Positions 44,656-54,126 of a DNA stretch of 64,000 bases are shown in pieces. Below the pieces are notes generated by a model. It was not told where the DNA came from and searched no databases. It saw only the letters and a list, made by a program, of their open reading frames with translations. Positions within the stretch are counted from its first letter, which is position 1, and each line of letters begins with the position of its first letter. The position numbers were made by a program, and so were the translations under genes. Origin of the DNA: Bacteroidota bacterium (GTDB taxonomy: Bacteria; Bacteroidota; Bacteroidia; Flavobacteriales; Flavobacteriaceae); NCBI GenBank assembly GCA_023434025.1, contig JAEYTL010000037.1:62001-126000 (forward strand), in the 5' to 3' direction.

Positions 44656-46710
44656 ATGAACACAATTAAAAAGAACCTTTTATGTGTTGTGGCTGTTTCT
44701 GCAATTACGGGCGGATTTGCTCAGGACACACAAAAAGAAATGATTGGAATCAATTTGGAATATATGGATACATCCGTTAAGCCAAGTGATGATTTTTTCA
44801 GGTATGTAAACGGAAAATGGTTAGACAAAACCGATATACCGGCAGACAGAACCCGTTGGGGAAGCTTTGATGAGCTTCGCAAAAAAACCGACGACGATAT
44901 GAAAGTAATACTTAATGAAGCATTGCAGAATCCTGCTTATACAGCAAACACAGATCAGGGAAAAGCTCTCAATCTTTATCGTTCGATCATGGATACGGTT
45001 TCAAGAAATAAACAGGGAATCAAACCCCTGAAGCCCTATCTGGACAAAATAAATTCCGTGAAAAACATAGCCGATTTAAGGAAGTTCTTAATTGAAATGG
45101 AAACACAGGGAGGAATTGGGTTTTTTGGGGTGAATGTAGGAACAGATGCCAAAAACAGTAACCGGAATGTGGTGAGTGTCGGTTTGGGGAGCTTAGGTTT
45201 ACCCGATAGGGATTATTATGTTTCCAATGAAGCCGATAGCAAGGAAAAAAGAGAAAAATACCATGCCCACCTCATCAAAATGATGGGTTATTTGGGCGAA
45301 AAACCGGCTCAGGCGAAAGCAAGTGCCGATAAAATTCTAGCTCTGGAGATAGCCCTTGCAACACCTCGTTTAGATCGTGTTGAAAGAAGAGACAGGCGAA
45401 AAACCTATAACCCGATGACAATCGCAGACTTACAAAAATTAACACCGTCTGTCAATTGGAGTGAATATTTAAAAGGCGTAGGATTGCCGTTAGTTGATAC
45501 GCTTATCGTATCGCAACCCAAGTATATGACAGCATTGGAATCAATCTTTAAAGAAAATAAGGTAGAAGACTGGAAAGCCTATATGCGTTGGACTTTATTA
45601 AATCGTTCGTCCGGAATGCTTTCCACCGAAATAAGCGATGCCAACTGGGTGTTTTTTGGAAAAACACTTACCGGTGCGGTTCAGCAAAGACCATTGGACG
45701 AAAGGGCCTTGCAAACCGTTAACGGATCATTTGGTGAGGCCTTAGGAAAAATTTACGTTGAAAAAAAGTTTCCGGCAGAAGCTAAAGCAAAAGCCAGAAA
45801 AATGATTGACAATGTGTTTTTGGCCTTTGAAAACCGCATTAATAATTTGCCTTGGATGGCTAAATCAACCAAACAGAATGCCATTGAAAAACTAAAAAAA
45901 TCAAATGTAAAAATAGGTTATCCGGATAAGTGGAAAGATTATTCAAAAGTGACTATTGTTGCTCCTTCGGCTGGCGGAACCTATTTTGATAATATGAAAA
46001 ACATCACGCGATGGAGAAATGCTGAGAATTTTGGAAAATTGAATAAACCGGTTGATAAAACCGAATGGTTTATGTCTCCGCAAACAGTGAATGCTTATTA
46101 TAATCCGTCTTATAATGAAATTGTTTTTCCGGCCGCCATTCTCCAGCCGCCGTTTTATGATTACCGAGCAGATGAAGCTGTGAATTATGGCGGAATCGGT
46201 GCAGTAATCGGGCATGAGATTTCACACGGTTTTGACGACAGCGGTTCCCGTTATAATGCCGACGGAAATTTGGTAAACTGGTGGAGCGATGAAGATTTAA
46301 AACAATTTACAGATCTGGGCGGAGCTTTGGCAGATCAGTATTCACAACTGGAACCCCTGCCGGGAATTTTTGTGGACGGTAAGTTTACGTTAGGTGAAAA
46401 TATTGGCGATCTAGGTGGGGTGAATGCGGCCTTAGACGGTTTGAAAATCCATTTAAAACAAACCGGAAACCCGGGTCTGATTGATGGATTTACCCCTGAG
46501 CAACGCTTTTTTATTTCGTGGGCAACAATCTGGAGAAGCAAGGCTAGGGATGAAGCAATCAAAAATTTAGTGAAAACCGATTCACATTCTCCGGGGCAAT
46601 ACCGGGCTTATGTTCCGCTTCAGAATGTGGATGCTTTTTATGAAGCGTTCAGCATCAAACCGGGCGATGGCATGTACCTTCCTGAAGACAAAAGGGTGCG
46701 GATTTGGTAA
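44656..46710 (+). CDS. M13 (neprilysin/PepO-like) zinc metallopeptidase
   Basis: Secreted endopeptidase of 684 residues with an N-terminal signal (ending FAQ). The N-terminal M13 domain starts DDFFRYVNGKWLDKTDIPADRTRWG. The C-terminal catalytic domain has H520EISH524 in IGHEISHGFDD, the third ligand Glu581 in GENIGDLGGV, the substrate-binding NAYYNPSYNEIVFPAAILQPPF, and the terminal CxxW-like ending replaced by VRIW. It is transcribed with the T9SS protein and likely degrades peptides outside the cytoplasm. Confidence 0.94.
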   Translation: MNTIKKNLLCVVAVSAITGGFAQDTQKEMIGINLEYMDTSVKPSDDFFRYVNGKWLDKTDIPADRTRWGSFDELRKKTDDDMKVILNEALQNPAYTANTDQGKALNLYRSIMDTVSRNKQGIKPLKPYLDKINSVKNIADLRKFLIEMETQGGIGFFGVNVGTDAKNSNRNVVSVGLGSLGLPDRDYYVSNEADSKEKREKYHAHLIKMMGYLGEKPAQAKASADKILALEIALATPRLDRVERRDRRKTYNPMTIADLQKLTPSVNWSEYLKGVGLPLVDTLIVSQPKYMTALESIFKENKVEDWKAYMRWTLLNRSSGMLSTEISDANWVFFGKTLTGAVQQRPLDERALQTVNGSFGEALGKIYVEKKFPAEAKAKARKMIDNVFLAFENRINNLPWMAKSTKQNAIEKLKKSNVKIGYPDKWKDYSKVTIVAPSAGGTYFDNMKNITRWRNAENFGKLNKPVDKTEWFMSPQTVNAYYNPSYNEIVFPAAILQPPFYDYRADEAVNYGGIGAVIGHEISHGFDDSGSRYNADGNLVNWWSDEDLKQFTDLGGALADQYSQLEPLPGIFVDGKFTLGENIGDLGGVNAALDGLKIHLKQTGNPGLIDGFTPEQRFFISWATIWRSKARDEAIKNLVKTDSHSPGQYRAYVPLQNVDAFYEAFSIKPGDGMYLPEDKRVRIW

Positions 46711-46823
46711 AAACATAAAATATTGTTAATCAACGCAATAATTTTTTAAACTCTACGTTGTAACTCAACAATCATTTGCTTAAGGCAAGTTAGAGTTAGT
46801 TAAATTTTGTTTTGGTGTTTTGA

Positions 46824-46860
46824 AAAAGGCGTTCCGGAAATTGTTTCGGGAACGCCTTTT
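46824..46860 (+). terminator. Rho-independent terminator
   Basis: AAAAGGCGTTCC (46824-46835) pairs with GGAACGCCTTTT (46849-46860), symmetric enough to act for both the M13 peptidase gene and the convergent alcohol dehydrogenase gene. The remaining bases between 46711 and 46912 hold no gene I can see. Confidence 0.8.
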
Positions 46861-46912
46861 GAATTTTATGCTGAACACGTTTCATTATCTTTTTTCAATA
46901 CTTCAGCGATAT

Positions 46913-48079
46913 TTAATAACTCATCTCAACAATTTGTCTTACTTTTTCCAGCGTAATGTTTTGTTTTTCTCCCATTGCTTTCCAGCCCCTTTCTTCAAAT
47001 CGATTGACAATAAAGTCAGCTGATTTTTGATAGTCTGAAGTATAATTGGAAAGTTTGGTATCCATTCCCATTTTGTGAAGGAATTCTACGGTTTTTTCAA
47101 TAGCCAGAGCGGCTTTTTCTTCAACAGTGTTTCCGGATATTTTCCAAACACGCTCACCGTATTGAGCTAATTTTTCTTTCTTTGTTTCAAACAGGACACG
47201 GTATAAGTTCGGACCGATAATGGCCAGTGTCCGGGCATGATCAATTTCGTATAATGCGGTTAATTCATGTCCGATCATGTGCGTTGCCCAATCACCGGGA
47301 ACCCCTTTTTGAATTAATCCGTTTAATGCCATGGTGGCACACCACATAAAATTGGAAGCCAATTTATAGTCGGCGGGGTGTTGAACAACATCCGGGCCAA
47401 CTTCAATAAGGGTTTGCAGGATACTTTCGGCAAAACGATCCTGCAAAAGAGCATCATGCGGGTAGGTCAGGTATTGTTCCATCACATGTGTAAATGCATC
47501 AACAACTCCGTTTTCCAATTGTCTTTTGGGTAACGAAGCCACTACGGTTGGATCGCAGATGGAAAATTTAGGGAACAAAGCACTTCCGCCCAGGGTTAAC
47601 TTTTCTTGTGTAGCTTCGATGGTGACAACCGCTCCGGAATTCATTTCGCTTCCGGTTGCCGGTAAAGTTAAAACTGTTCCGAATGGAATGACTTTGGAAA
47701 TATCTTTGAACAAAATTCGCTTTTTCAGAATTTCTACGGCATCACCTTCAAAATGAACCGCACCGGAAATAAATTTCACACCGTCAATCACGCTTCCGCC
47801 TCCTACAGCCAGAATGAAATTGACTTTTTCATTGCGAATGATTTCTACCGCTTTCATCAGGGTTTCATAACGCGGATTGGGCTCAATACCGCCAAATTCA
47901 ATTGTTTCAAAGCCTGCAAGAGCCGATTTTACCTGCTCGTAAACCCCGTTTTTAAAAATACTTCCTCCTCCGTAAGCCAATAAAATTTTACTGCCGGCCG
48001 GAACTAATTCATGTAATTTAGCAATCTGACCCTTTCCAAAAATATAATTTGTCGGGTTGTATAATTCAAAATTTGTCAT
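46913..48079 (-). CDS. Iron-dependent alcohol dehydrogenase, YqhD/butanol type
   Basis: A 388-residue type III alcohol dehydrogenase. The N-terminal NAD(P)-binding region has GGGSVIDGVKFISGAV. The metal site is expected in VVDAFTHVMEQYLTYPHD and in MIGHELTALYEIDHARTLAI, where the typical Asp and three His are visible. These enzymes reduce aldehydes using NAD(P)H. The gene is preceded by a palindromic TTTAAACGTTTAAA. Confidence 0.9.
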   Translation of the reverse strand: MTNFELYNPTNYIFGKGQIAKLHELVPAGSKILLAYGGGSIFKNGVYEQVKSALAGFETIEFGGIEPNPRYETLMKAVEIIRNEKVNFILAVGGGSVIDGVKFISGAVHFEGDAVEILKKRILFKDISKVIPFGTVLTLPATGSEMNSGAVVTIEATQEKLTLGGSALFPKFSICDPTVVASLPKRQLENGVVDAFTHVMEQYLTYPHDALLQDRFAESILQTLIEVGPDVVQHPADYKLASNFMWCATMALNGLIQKGVPGDWATHMIGHELTALYEIDHARTLAIIGPNLYRVLFETKKEKLAQYGERVWKISGNTVEEKAALAIEKTVEFLHKMGMDTKLSNYTSDYQKSADFIVNRFEERGWKAMGEKQNITLEKVRQIVEMSY

Positions 48080-48088
48080 AATGTAATG

Positions 48089-48102
48089 TTTAAACGTTTA
48101 AA
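48089..48102. promoter_or_regulatory. 14-bp palindrome TTTAAACGTTTAAA
   Basis: An exact palindrome with central CG, centred 16 bases upstream of the alcohol dehydrogenase start. AAACGTTT-centred sites are typical of LacI-type repressors, but no such regulator is in the window. Confidence 0.4.
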
Positions 48103-48262
48103 AATTAAACCGAAACAAAGTTACAAAACGATAGACGGAACAAGTGGTAAAGGAGTGTTAAGAGATAAATATAAAAAAATGTTCGAATTTTATATTAACT
48201 CACTTTGTTTCCTTAATTTCAGTTGTGTCGGATTCATCATGGGCACTATGACAAACACACCA

Positions 48263-48291
48263 GGGTCTGGCTGCCGCAGACAGCCTGACCC
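48263..48291. repeat. Hairpin element, GGGTC-T-GGCTG stems
   Basis: GGGTCTGGCTG (48263-48273) pairs with CAGCCTGACCC (48281-48291) with a single T/T mismatch and a 7-base loop. The sequence is similar to the CTGCCTGCCGGCAGGCAG-type intergenic repeats I recall from Flavobacteria. Confidence 0.6.
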
Positions 48292-48731
48292 AACTCAATG
48301 CTACTACTATAGCTTATACAACAATATATCCGATTGCGATGATGTCATTTATTATTTGTACGCAGGCTACCGGTTAGTTTTTATAAAAACACAAACTGTT
48401 TTTTTTCAGCTGTTTGATTGATTTGTTTGAACAATATTCTTTCCACTGCAGTAGCATATTCCGCTGATTTGATTCCTTTTCTTTTTCAGAATAAACGGGT
48501 ACTTTTTTATAAAGAGCCTTTTCAGGATATTACTCAAAAAAGAAAATTACAGGATAACCACCATCTTACCTATTATAACGGTCGAGCAGGCGTTTAAAAT
48601 ACCTATAAATAGTTATTTTCAGGTGATTTTGAATGTAATATTTTTATCCGGTAAAATTTACATCACCTTAAAACGGCTGTTTTTTTAAAGTAAGTTCAGC
48701 CGGATACAGATGATGCATCTTTTAAATACCC

Positions 48732-48747
48732 CAAGTTTTAAAACTTG
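48732..48747. promoter_or_regulatory. 16-bp palindrome CAAGTTTTAAAACTTG
   Basis: Exact palindrome 62 bases before the first of two related lipoprotein genes; possibly an operator. No associated regulator is recognised. Confidence 0.4.
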
Positions 48748-48809
48748 ATCGAGCATAAACCGGAAAGCCGAAAACGGGAAAGAGTAGGCAGAATTAATTT
48801 TTAGAAACA

Positions 48810-49487
48810 ATGCGTAAAAACAAGTATTATGAAAAGTTTATCATCCTGTTGATGACTATGGTTTTAGGATGGAACACAATCTCTTGTACAGAGGATGGAG
48901 ACGATGATTCAGGGGGAATCACCGGAGGTGTCAGCCCTTATGGAAGTTGGGTTCGGGGTAATAACGTGAATTCCTATCTGCATTTTGAAGGCTCAACAGC
49001 AATTGCCTGCGTGGGAGGAGTACCAACAACAGGAACGTTTAATGCTGCGGTTCCTTCGATGACTTTTGTTGTTGGTGGAGAAACCATCGTATTTCCGTTA
49101 CAGTTTAACAGTAACAATACGTTATTGATGGGAGTGCCGGATCAGGCAATAAACACGAATACGGCAACCTTATACTATCGGTCAGACACTTTTCCGTGCG
49201 ATGATAACGGTAACGGGGGAGGTACGGGAAGTACAACTGGCAATGTTGCTTTTTGGACACAATCTGATCTTGGTTGCGGTCCGGTCAGTGTATCTATTGC
49301 TGGGCAAACAGGTACTATCACAGGGTATTACCAAAGCGGTTCACCCGGATGTGGGGCACAATTCAATGCTAACTTTACACTCGCACCCGGAAATTACAGT
49401 TACACAGCAAGTTGCGGAAGCTATAATTGGGAAGGTTCTGTAACCATTTCGGCCGGGCAATGTTCAACCATGAGATTACAAATATAA
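48810..49487 (+). CDS. Putative lipoprotein with Cys-rich C-terminal beta domain
   Basis: A 225-residue protein. The signal ends in NTISC (Cys26), then an acidic linker TEDGDDDSGG, a first beta-rich part (~40-130) and a C-terminal part (~145-225) with LGCGPVSVSIAGQTGTITGYYQSGSPGCG and YSYTASCGSYNWEGSVTISAGQCSTMRLQI. The second part has a layout like a segment of the next gene's product. It is probably a surface lipoprotein. Function unknown. Confidence 0.7.
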   Translation: MRKNKYYEKFIILLMTMVLGWNTISCTEDGDDDSGGITGGVSPYGSWVRGNNVNSYLHFEGSTAIACVGGVPTTGTFNAAVPSMTFVVGGETIVFPLQFNSNNTLLMGVPDQAINTNTATLYYRSDTFPCDDNGNGGGTGSTTGNVAFWTQSDLGCGPVSVSIAGQTGTITGYYQSGSPGCGAQFNANFTLAPGNYSYTASCGSYNWEGSVTISAGQCSTMRLQI

Positions 49488-49509
49488 ACGCAAAATCAAC
49501 TACTTACAG

Positions 49510-50679
49510 ATGAAAACATTTAAAATTCTTAGCTTAGTCAATTTGTTACTTATCCTGTTTTCCTGTTCATCCGATGATGCAGGACCATCACAAAAAAATT
49601 GGGACGAATATGAATTTGCCAAAACATTAGTCGGAACTTATACAGATAATGGGTTTTCAAACGATGTTGACGGATATGTAACCATTGATAATGGTCGTAT
49701 CGTGATTGACGTATTATCCGGTAGATTAGTCGGAAACACTCAAAAACAAGGTGATAACTATAATATAACCATCACTCAAAAAACAGGTGCTTTTAAAGAG
49801 ATAAATGCGATTTCCGGTATGATTGATGCCGAGGCTGCTACGCTTTTATTGAGTGGAACAGGCGTAAACAGCAGTTCTTTTATGCTGGCAGCAGATTTAG
49901 CTACTATTTGGGAGGTCAACCGGACTAAAGCAGCCGTTCATTTTTCACATAGATCAGGTTGCATTGCTTCTATAACCATAAATGGTGTTACATTAAACGG
50001 TTTAAACGGTCACTACGAACAGGATGCTCTCTGCAACCCAATCTATGCCTGGCAGGATGAATTGCCGTATAATTATGACGACTTTGATTCAAGAACACTT
50101 TGCCATACCGGTACCATCACGGGACTTGATGGAAATCCGCTGACATTTACAGATTGTAGTGTTGCCCGTTTTATATTAGATAAAAATACTGAATATACTT
50201 ATGCCGTCAGCTGGAGTAACGGCGAAACGTCAACGGGTCAGTTTACTACGCCCGGGGGAGGAAAAAGTATGAGGATATGTATTGCAAACGACAATGAATG
50301 TACCAGTCAGGAAGAGGGATCCGGGCAGTTAACATTTGACGGTACCGTGATTAATGCCAATGATTGCATGTCAACGGAAAACAGTTTTTGCAGCAGTGCT
50401 GAAATTAATCTTTATATGCCTTTTAGCGGAGGGTCATTTCAACTTTACAAAATGCCCCGGGAAAACAGTGGCAGCTTTTCGCTGATTAACCCATTGGATG
50501 AATACGAACAATGTGAATTATTTGGAATTTTCTATTATAATTCTGTTGAATATGTATCGCAGAGTGGCACAATAACCAAAATGGGAGCCAACAACTTTAC
50601 ATTCAATATTGTTGTAAAGCCATATAATTCAGCAAGTCCGACAACCTATAATTTAACAGGTTTCGGAACATATCGATAA
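49510..50679 (+). CDS. Putative lipoprotein, paralogous domain with preceding gene
   Basis: A 389-residue protein with lipobox-like ILFSC (Cys20) then SSDDAGP. An N-terminal beta part (~35-130) is followed by a region (~140-260) like the C-terminal domain of the preceding protein: GCIASITINGVTLNGLNGHYEQDALCNP and YTYAVSWSNGETSTGQFTTPGGGKSMRICI. The remaining ~130 residues are beta-rich (FSGGSFQLYKMP). It lies 22 bases after the first gene in an operon closed by the terminator at 50695. Function unknown. Confidence 0.7.
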   Translation: MKTFKILSLVNLLLILFSCSSDDAGPSQKNWDEYEFAKTLVGTYTDNGFSNDVDGYVTIDNGRIVIDVLSGRLVGNTQKQGDNYNITITQKTGAFKEINAISGMIDAEAATLLLSGTGVNSSSFMLAADLATIWEVNRTKAAVHFSHRSGCIASITINGVTLNGLNGHYEQDALCNPIYAWQDELPYNYDDFDSRTLCHTGTITGLDGNPLTFTDCSVARFILDKNTEYTYAVSWSNGETSTGQFTTPGGGKSMRICIANDNECTSQEEGSGQLTFDGTVINANDCMSTENSFCSSAEINLYMPFSGGSFQLYKMPRENSGSFSLINPLDEYEQCELFGIFYYNSVEYVSQSGTITKMGANNFTFNIVVKPYNSASPTTYNLTGFGTYR

Positions 50680-50694
50680 AAACAGTATATTGAA

Positions 50695-50730
50695 AAAGAC
50701 ACCCGTTTTTTAGTAACGGGTGTCTTTCTT
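50695..50730 (+). terminator. Rho-independent terminator
   Basis: AAAGACACCCGTT (50695-50707) pairs with AACGGGTGTCTTT (50715-50727), ending in CTT. Strong 13-bp stem. Confidence 0.85.
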
Positions 50731-50850
50731 AATGGGCAGCTAAAGTGTATGGCCGCAATTTTTAACGTCAAAAGAGCAGGCCGTTATACCTAAAAGATGT
50801 ATCTTGTGCTAGTGTTTAGCAGTTCGTCGAACTCAAAAAAATAACCTTTC

Positions 50851-52830
50851 GTGAACAGACTTATTTTTACAATCCATTTTTTATTTTGTATCTTCCTTCA
50901 GGCTCAAAATGGTTCTTTAGAAGAACAACTTAGCAAGGCTTCTCACGACACGATTCGCTGTAGGTTGATTGAAGAACATTTGGAAGCCAGTTATAATTTT
51001 GATGAAGACTTTAAATGGATTCAGCGATTTGAAAAACTTGTTGAAAAAAATCTTCAGAACAATAAACTTTCTGAAGAAGAGCAAAAAGCATTTCTTCAGT
51101 ACAAAGTAATTGTGCTGGGACATTATGGTTATTTTTATCAGAATGCAAAGTTTCCAAAAATGGACCTGGCTATCAGTTATCATCAGCAGAGTATGAATCT
51201 GGCCAGACAGATTGATGACCAGCTTGGAGTGGCCTCGGCTTATAATAATATAGCATTTGCCTATGAAGACATTGGCCGGATCAAACAGGCTATTGAAAAT
51301 TACGACAAATCCCTGCAAATTTACAAGAGGTTAAAAAATGACGGGATGATTGCGGTTGTGCTGAATAATTTAGGGTTTGCTTTTCAATCGCAGCGAGATG
51401 ACAAAAAAGCATTAAAATATTTTCAGGAGAGTTTAACCCTGCGGCTAAAATCAAGACCAACCGAAGATCCGGGGATTGCACTTGCTTACAACAACATCGG
51501 ATTGATTTATAGTAACAGTGGTGATTTTGATAAAGGGTTAAATTATTATGAAAAGGCTCTGCTAATCTGTCGGAAAATCAATCACAAGTATGGAGAGGCA
51601 TTGGTTTTAAACAATATTGGAGATAATTTTCTCCAGCGGTATGAAAGCAAAGCAGGTTCAAATTTGCAGGAAGCAGAACCGGAACTGGACAAGGCACTGG
51701 CTTATTTTGAACAAAGTCTGGCGATTTGGAATGCAGAAGAAGATTGGGAAAGCAAGGCAGTAACGTTAAAAAATATCGGAACGGTTTACCTACGCAAAAA
51801 CGAAACAGAAAAAGCCATTAGTTATGGAAAGCAAAGTCTTGAGTTAGCTCAGCGTATCGGTTTTCCGAAACCGGTTATGTCCGGCTCACATTTGCTTTAC
51901 AAGGCTTATAAAAGTAAAGGAGACTTTGAAAAAGCGTTGACATTTTATGAACTGTATGAAACAATGGACGATTCGATTGTGAACGAAGAGAATCGAAAAC
52001 AGCTGATTGAAAAAGACCTGGCTTATGAGTTTGACAAAAAAGAAATTATACTGAAAGAGCAAACCAAGGCAGAAAAAGAGCAACAGCGTTTGGTTTTTGT
52101 TTCTATTATCGGGCTGTTAATTTTTATAATGCTCCTGCTGTTTGTTTGGTTCTATTACCATAAAAAAAGAAAAACCGCAGAAAAGCTGCTGAGAGATAAA
52201 GAATTGTCTCTTGAAATAGCAGTAGCTGAACGCCGTCGGATTTCGGCAGATTTACATGATGATTTAGGAGTGGGTATTGCCGGAATTGCCCTGCTTGGTA
52301 ATTTGATCAGCCAACGGAAAACCATTGAAGAGGTGAAAGAAGACACCTTAAAAATTGTGGAAAACACAGAAAAAGTAAGTACCCGCCTGACAGAAGTAAT
52401 CTGGGAATTGAACGCAGAACACGATAATTTAGAACATTTACTGTTGTTTATCCAAAAACAAGGGAATCAACTGATCAAGGAAAATGGAATTTCCTTTTCG
52501 ATGGTTATCCCTCTCGACGTGCCGGATATTATTCTGAACGGCTATAAGCGTAAGCAGATCTACCTGGCCGTAAAAGAATGTTTTCACAACATTGTTAAGC
52601 ATGCTGAGGCAAGTTTGGTGTATTGCGTTGTTGCGTTTGGGGACTCACTGATTATTAAAATCAAGGATAACGGAAAAGGATTTGATGTGGATGAAAAGAC
52701 TGTAAATGCTACGGGTGAAGGTTTGGTAAACATCCAGTCCCGGATAGAGAGTTTAAAAGGAGAAACAATTCTGGTATCTTCTGAAAAGGGTACGGTTGTT
52801 ACATTTGTTATTCCGTTAGTAAAACCATAA
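50851..52830 (+). CDS. TPR-containing sensor histidine kinase (HisKA_3 type)
   Basis: A 659-residue kinase with a GTG start. The signal peptide (ends LQAQ) precedes TPRs (~100-350, e.g. GVASAYNNIAFAYEDIGRIKQAIENYDKSL), a membrane helix (~410-430), HisKA_3 with His469 in DLHDDLGVGIAGIALLG, and HATPase_c (~565-659, with DNGKGFDVDEKTVNATGEGLVNIQSRI). It is 9 bases upstream of the response regulator. It has the same architecture as the kinase at 35383, so the two are paralogues. Confidence 0.9.
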   Translation: MNRLIFTIHFLFCIFLQAQNGSLEEQLSKASHDTIRCRLIEEHLEASYNFDEDFKWIQRFEKLVEKNLQNNKLSEEEQKAFLQYKVIVLGHYGYFYQNAKFPKMDLAISYHQQSMNLARQIDDQLGVASAYNNIAFAYEDIGRIKQAIENYDKSLQIYKRLKNDGMIAVVLNNLGFAFQSQRDDKKALKYFQESLTLRLKSRPTEDPGIALAYNNIGLIYSNSGDFDKGLNYYEKALLICRKINHKYGEALVLNNIGDNFLQRYESKAGSNLQEAEPELDKALAYFEQSLAIWNAEEDWESKAVTLKNIGTVYLRKNETEKAISYGKQSLELAQRIGFPKPVMSGSHLLYKAYKSKGDFEKALTFYELYETMDDSIVNEENRKQLIEKDLAYEFDKKEIILKEQTKAEKEQQRLVFVSIIGLLIFIMLLLFVWFYYHKKRKTAEKLLRDKELSLEIAVAERRRISADLHDDLGVGIAGIALLGNLISQRKTIEEVKEDTLKIVENTEKVSTRLTEVIWELNAEHDNLEHLLLFIQKQGNQLIKENGISFSMVIPLDVPDIILNGYKRKQIYLAVKECFHNIVKHAEASLVYCVVAFGDSLIIKIKDNGKGFDVDEKTVNATGEGLVNIQSRIESLKGETILVSSEKGTVVTFVIPLVKP

Positions 52831-52839
52831 CCTGTCTGT

Positions 52840-53484
52840 ATGAAGAACATTATTGTTTTAGAAGATGACAAAGCTTTTCGGGAGCTGATAGTTTCTGAAT
52901 TAAACAAAGCAAATGGATTGCAGTGTGTTGCTTCCTTTTCCAGAATTAAAGACCTTATGCGGGCTCTGCCGGACTTGTATCCGGATTTGTTTTGGTTGGA
53001 TATAAGTCTTCCCGACGGGAACAGTATCGACTATATTGATCAGATCAAGCGGATATATCCTAATACCCTCTGCCTTGTCTGCTCAATGCACGATGATGAT
53101 GAAAAGGTTTTCAGTGCTGTAAAATCAGGAGCAGATGGTTATTTGCTTAAAAACTCCAATATTGATAAGATGGTCGACGGTGTATATGAATTGTTTGCCG
53201 GGGGATCCCCCATGAGTCCGTTTATTGCACGAAAAGTTCTCAATGCCCTGAAAGAAGAAAAAGATAACGGCATCAATGCTCTAAAGGACTTGACAACCCG
53301 GGAGATTGAAATACTTTCCGGCCTGGCACAGGGTTTTTTATATAAAGAAGTCGGAGATAACTACAATATCAGTCTTGAAACTGTGAAAAAACACGTACAG
53401 AATATTTATAAAAAACTTCACGTGCAAAACAGAAGTGAAGCAATTCTTAAATACTTGAACAGCAAAACAGGTAAGGGATTGTAG
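52840..53484 (+). CDS. NarL/LuxR-family response regulator
   Basis: A 214-residue regulator. Receiver with EDD near the N-terminus, Asp54 in FWLDISLPDG, the SMHDDD site and the Lys in LLKNSNID. A normal LuxR-type HTH (~145-214, LTTREIEILSGLAQGFLYKEVGDNYNISLETVKKHVQNIYKKL) is intact, in contrast to the regulator at 37391. Partner of the kinase just upstream. It converges on nadD. Confidence 0.92.
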   Translation: MKNIIVLEDDKAFRELIVSELNKANGLQCVASFSRIKDLMRALPDLYPDLFWLDISLPDGNSIDYIDQIKRIYPNTLCLVCSMHDDDEKVFSAVKSGADGYLLKNSNIDKMVDGVYELFAGGSPMSPFIARKVLNALKEEKDNGINALKDLTTREIEILSGLAQGFLYKEVGDNYNISLETVKKHVQNIYKKLHVQNRSEAILKYLNSKTGKGL

Positions 53485-53497
53485 CCGTTTGAGACCA

Positions 53498-54079
53498 CTA
53501 TTTCCGGTAAAATAAATTGTGATCCAAAAACGCCCATACATTTTCCGGCAAAACGGCTCTTACATTTTTACCGTTTCTGATACCTTCACGGATGAAGGTT
53601 GATGATAATTCGATGACAGGGGCACCTACCCGATGAATTTTCGGGTGATTAATAAACTGTTCGTCAATCACTCCTGAGTTCAATCTCGGATAGACAAAAA
53701 TGGCATGGTTTTGCAGAATTACTTCATAATTTTTCCATTTGTGAAGCGAATTCAGATTATCTTCGCCCATAATTAAGGCAAACTCATAATGAGGAAATTT
53801 CTCTTGCAGATGTGCTAATGTGTGTACCGTAAAATTGGGTTGGGGTAACTTAAATTCAATGTCAGAAGGTTTGATTTTCGGATACTCTTTGGTCGCTAAG
53901 TGAACCATTTCCAGCCGATGGTAATCATCCAGCAATGAATTTTTTTGTTTATGGGGATTGTGCGGGGTAACTACCATCCAGATCTGATCTAAGTCAGAAT
54001 ATTCCGCCATGTGGTTGGCAATGATTAAATGCCCCACATGAATAGGATTGAAGGTGCCAAAATATAATCCGATTTTCAT
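53498..54079 (-). CDS. nadD: Nicotinate-nucleotide adenylyltransferase
   Basis: A 193-residue nucleotidyltransferase that makes deamido-NAD from NaMN and ATP. N-terminal GTFNPIHVGHLIIAN contains the GTFNPIH and HxGH motifs, followed by VTPHNPHKQ and the C-terminal ISSTFIREGI-like site (here LSSTFIREGIRNGKNVRAVLPENV). Downstream of gmk with a short gap that holds a repeat. Confidence 0.95.
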   Translation of the reverse strand: MKIGLYFGTFNPIHVGHLIIANHMAEYSDLDQIWMVVTPHNPHKQKNSLLDDYHRLEMVHLATKEYPKIKPSDIEFKLPQPNFTVHTLAHLQEKFPHYEFALIMGEDNLNSLHKWKNYEVILQNHAIFVYPRLNSGVIDEQFINHPKIHRVGAPVIELSSTFIREGIRNGKNVRAVLPENVWAFLDHNLFYRK

Positions 54080-54097
54080 TTTTTATTTTTCTTTCCT

Positions 54098-54126
54098 GTA
54101 CAGACATAACGATGTTACGTCTGTAC
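54098..54126. repeat. REP-like near-palindrome at the end of gmk
   Basis: GTACAGACATAAC and GTTACGTCTGTAC flank a short centre. Its right half is identical over 13 bases to the repeat at 23689-23713. The gmk stop codon and last codons lie inside it. Confidence 0.7.

Larger units (their letters stand above)
48103..48809. other. 707-base intergenic region without a convincing gene
   Basis: A 111-residue open frame (48086-48421) is not supported: its most ordered part is the hairpin at 48263-48291, and it has no signal peptide or known motif. The region also contains the 16-bp palindrome at 48732-48747. It may be a decayed gene, but I see no remnant that I can name. Confidence 0.5.

Noticed and set aside
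48086..48421. 111-residue open frame
   Set aside because: It contains a hairpin repeat, has no known domain or signal and an unusual composition.
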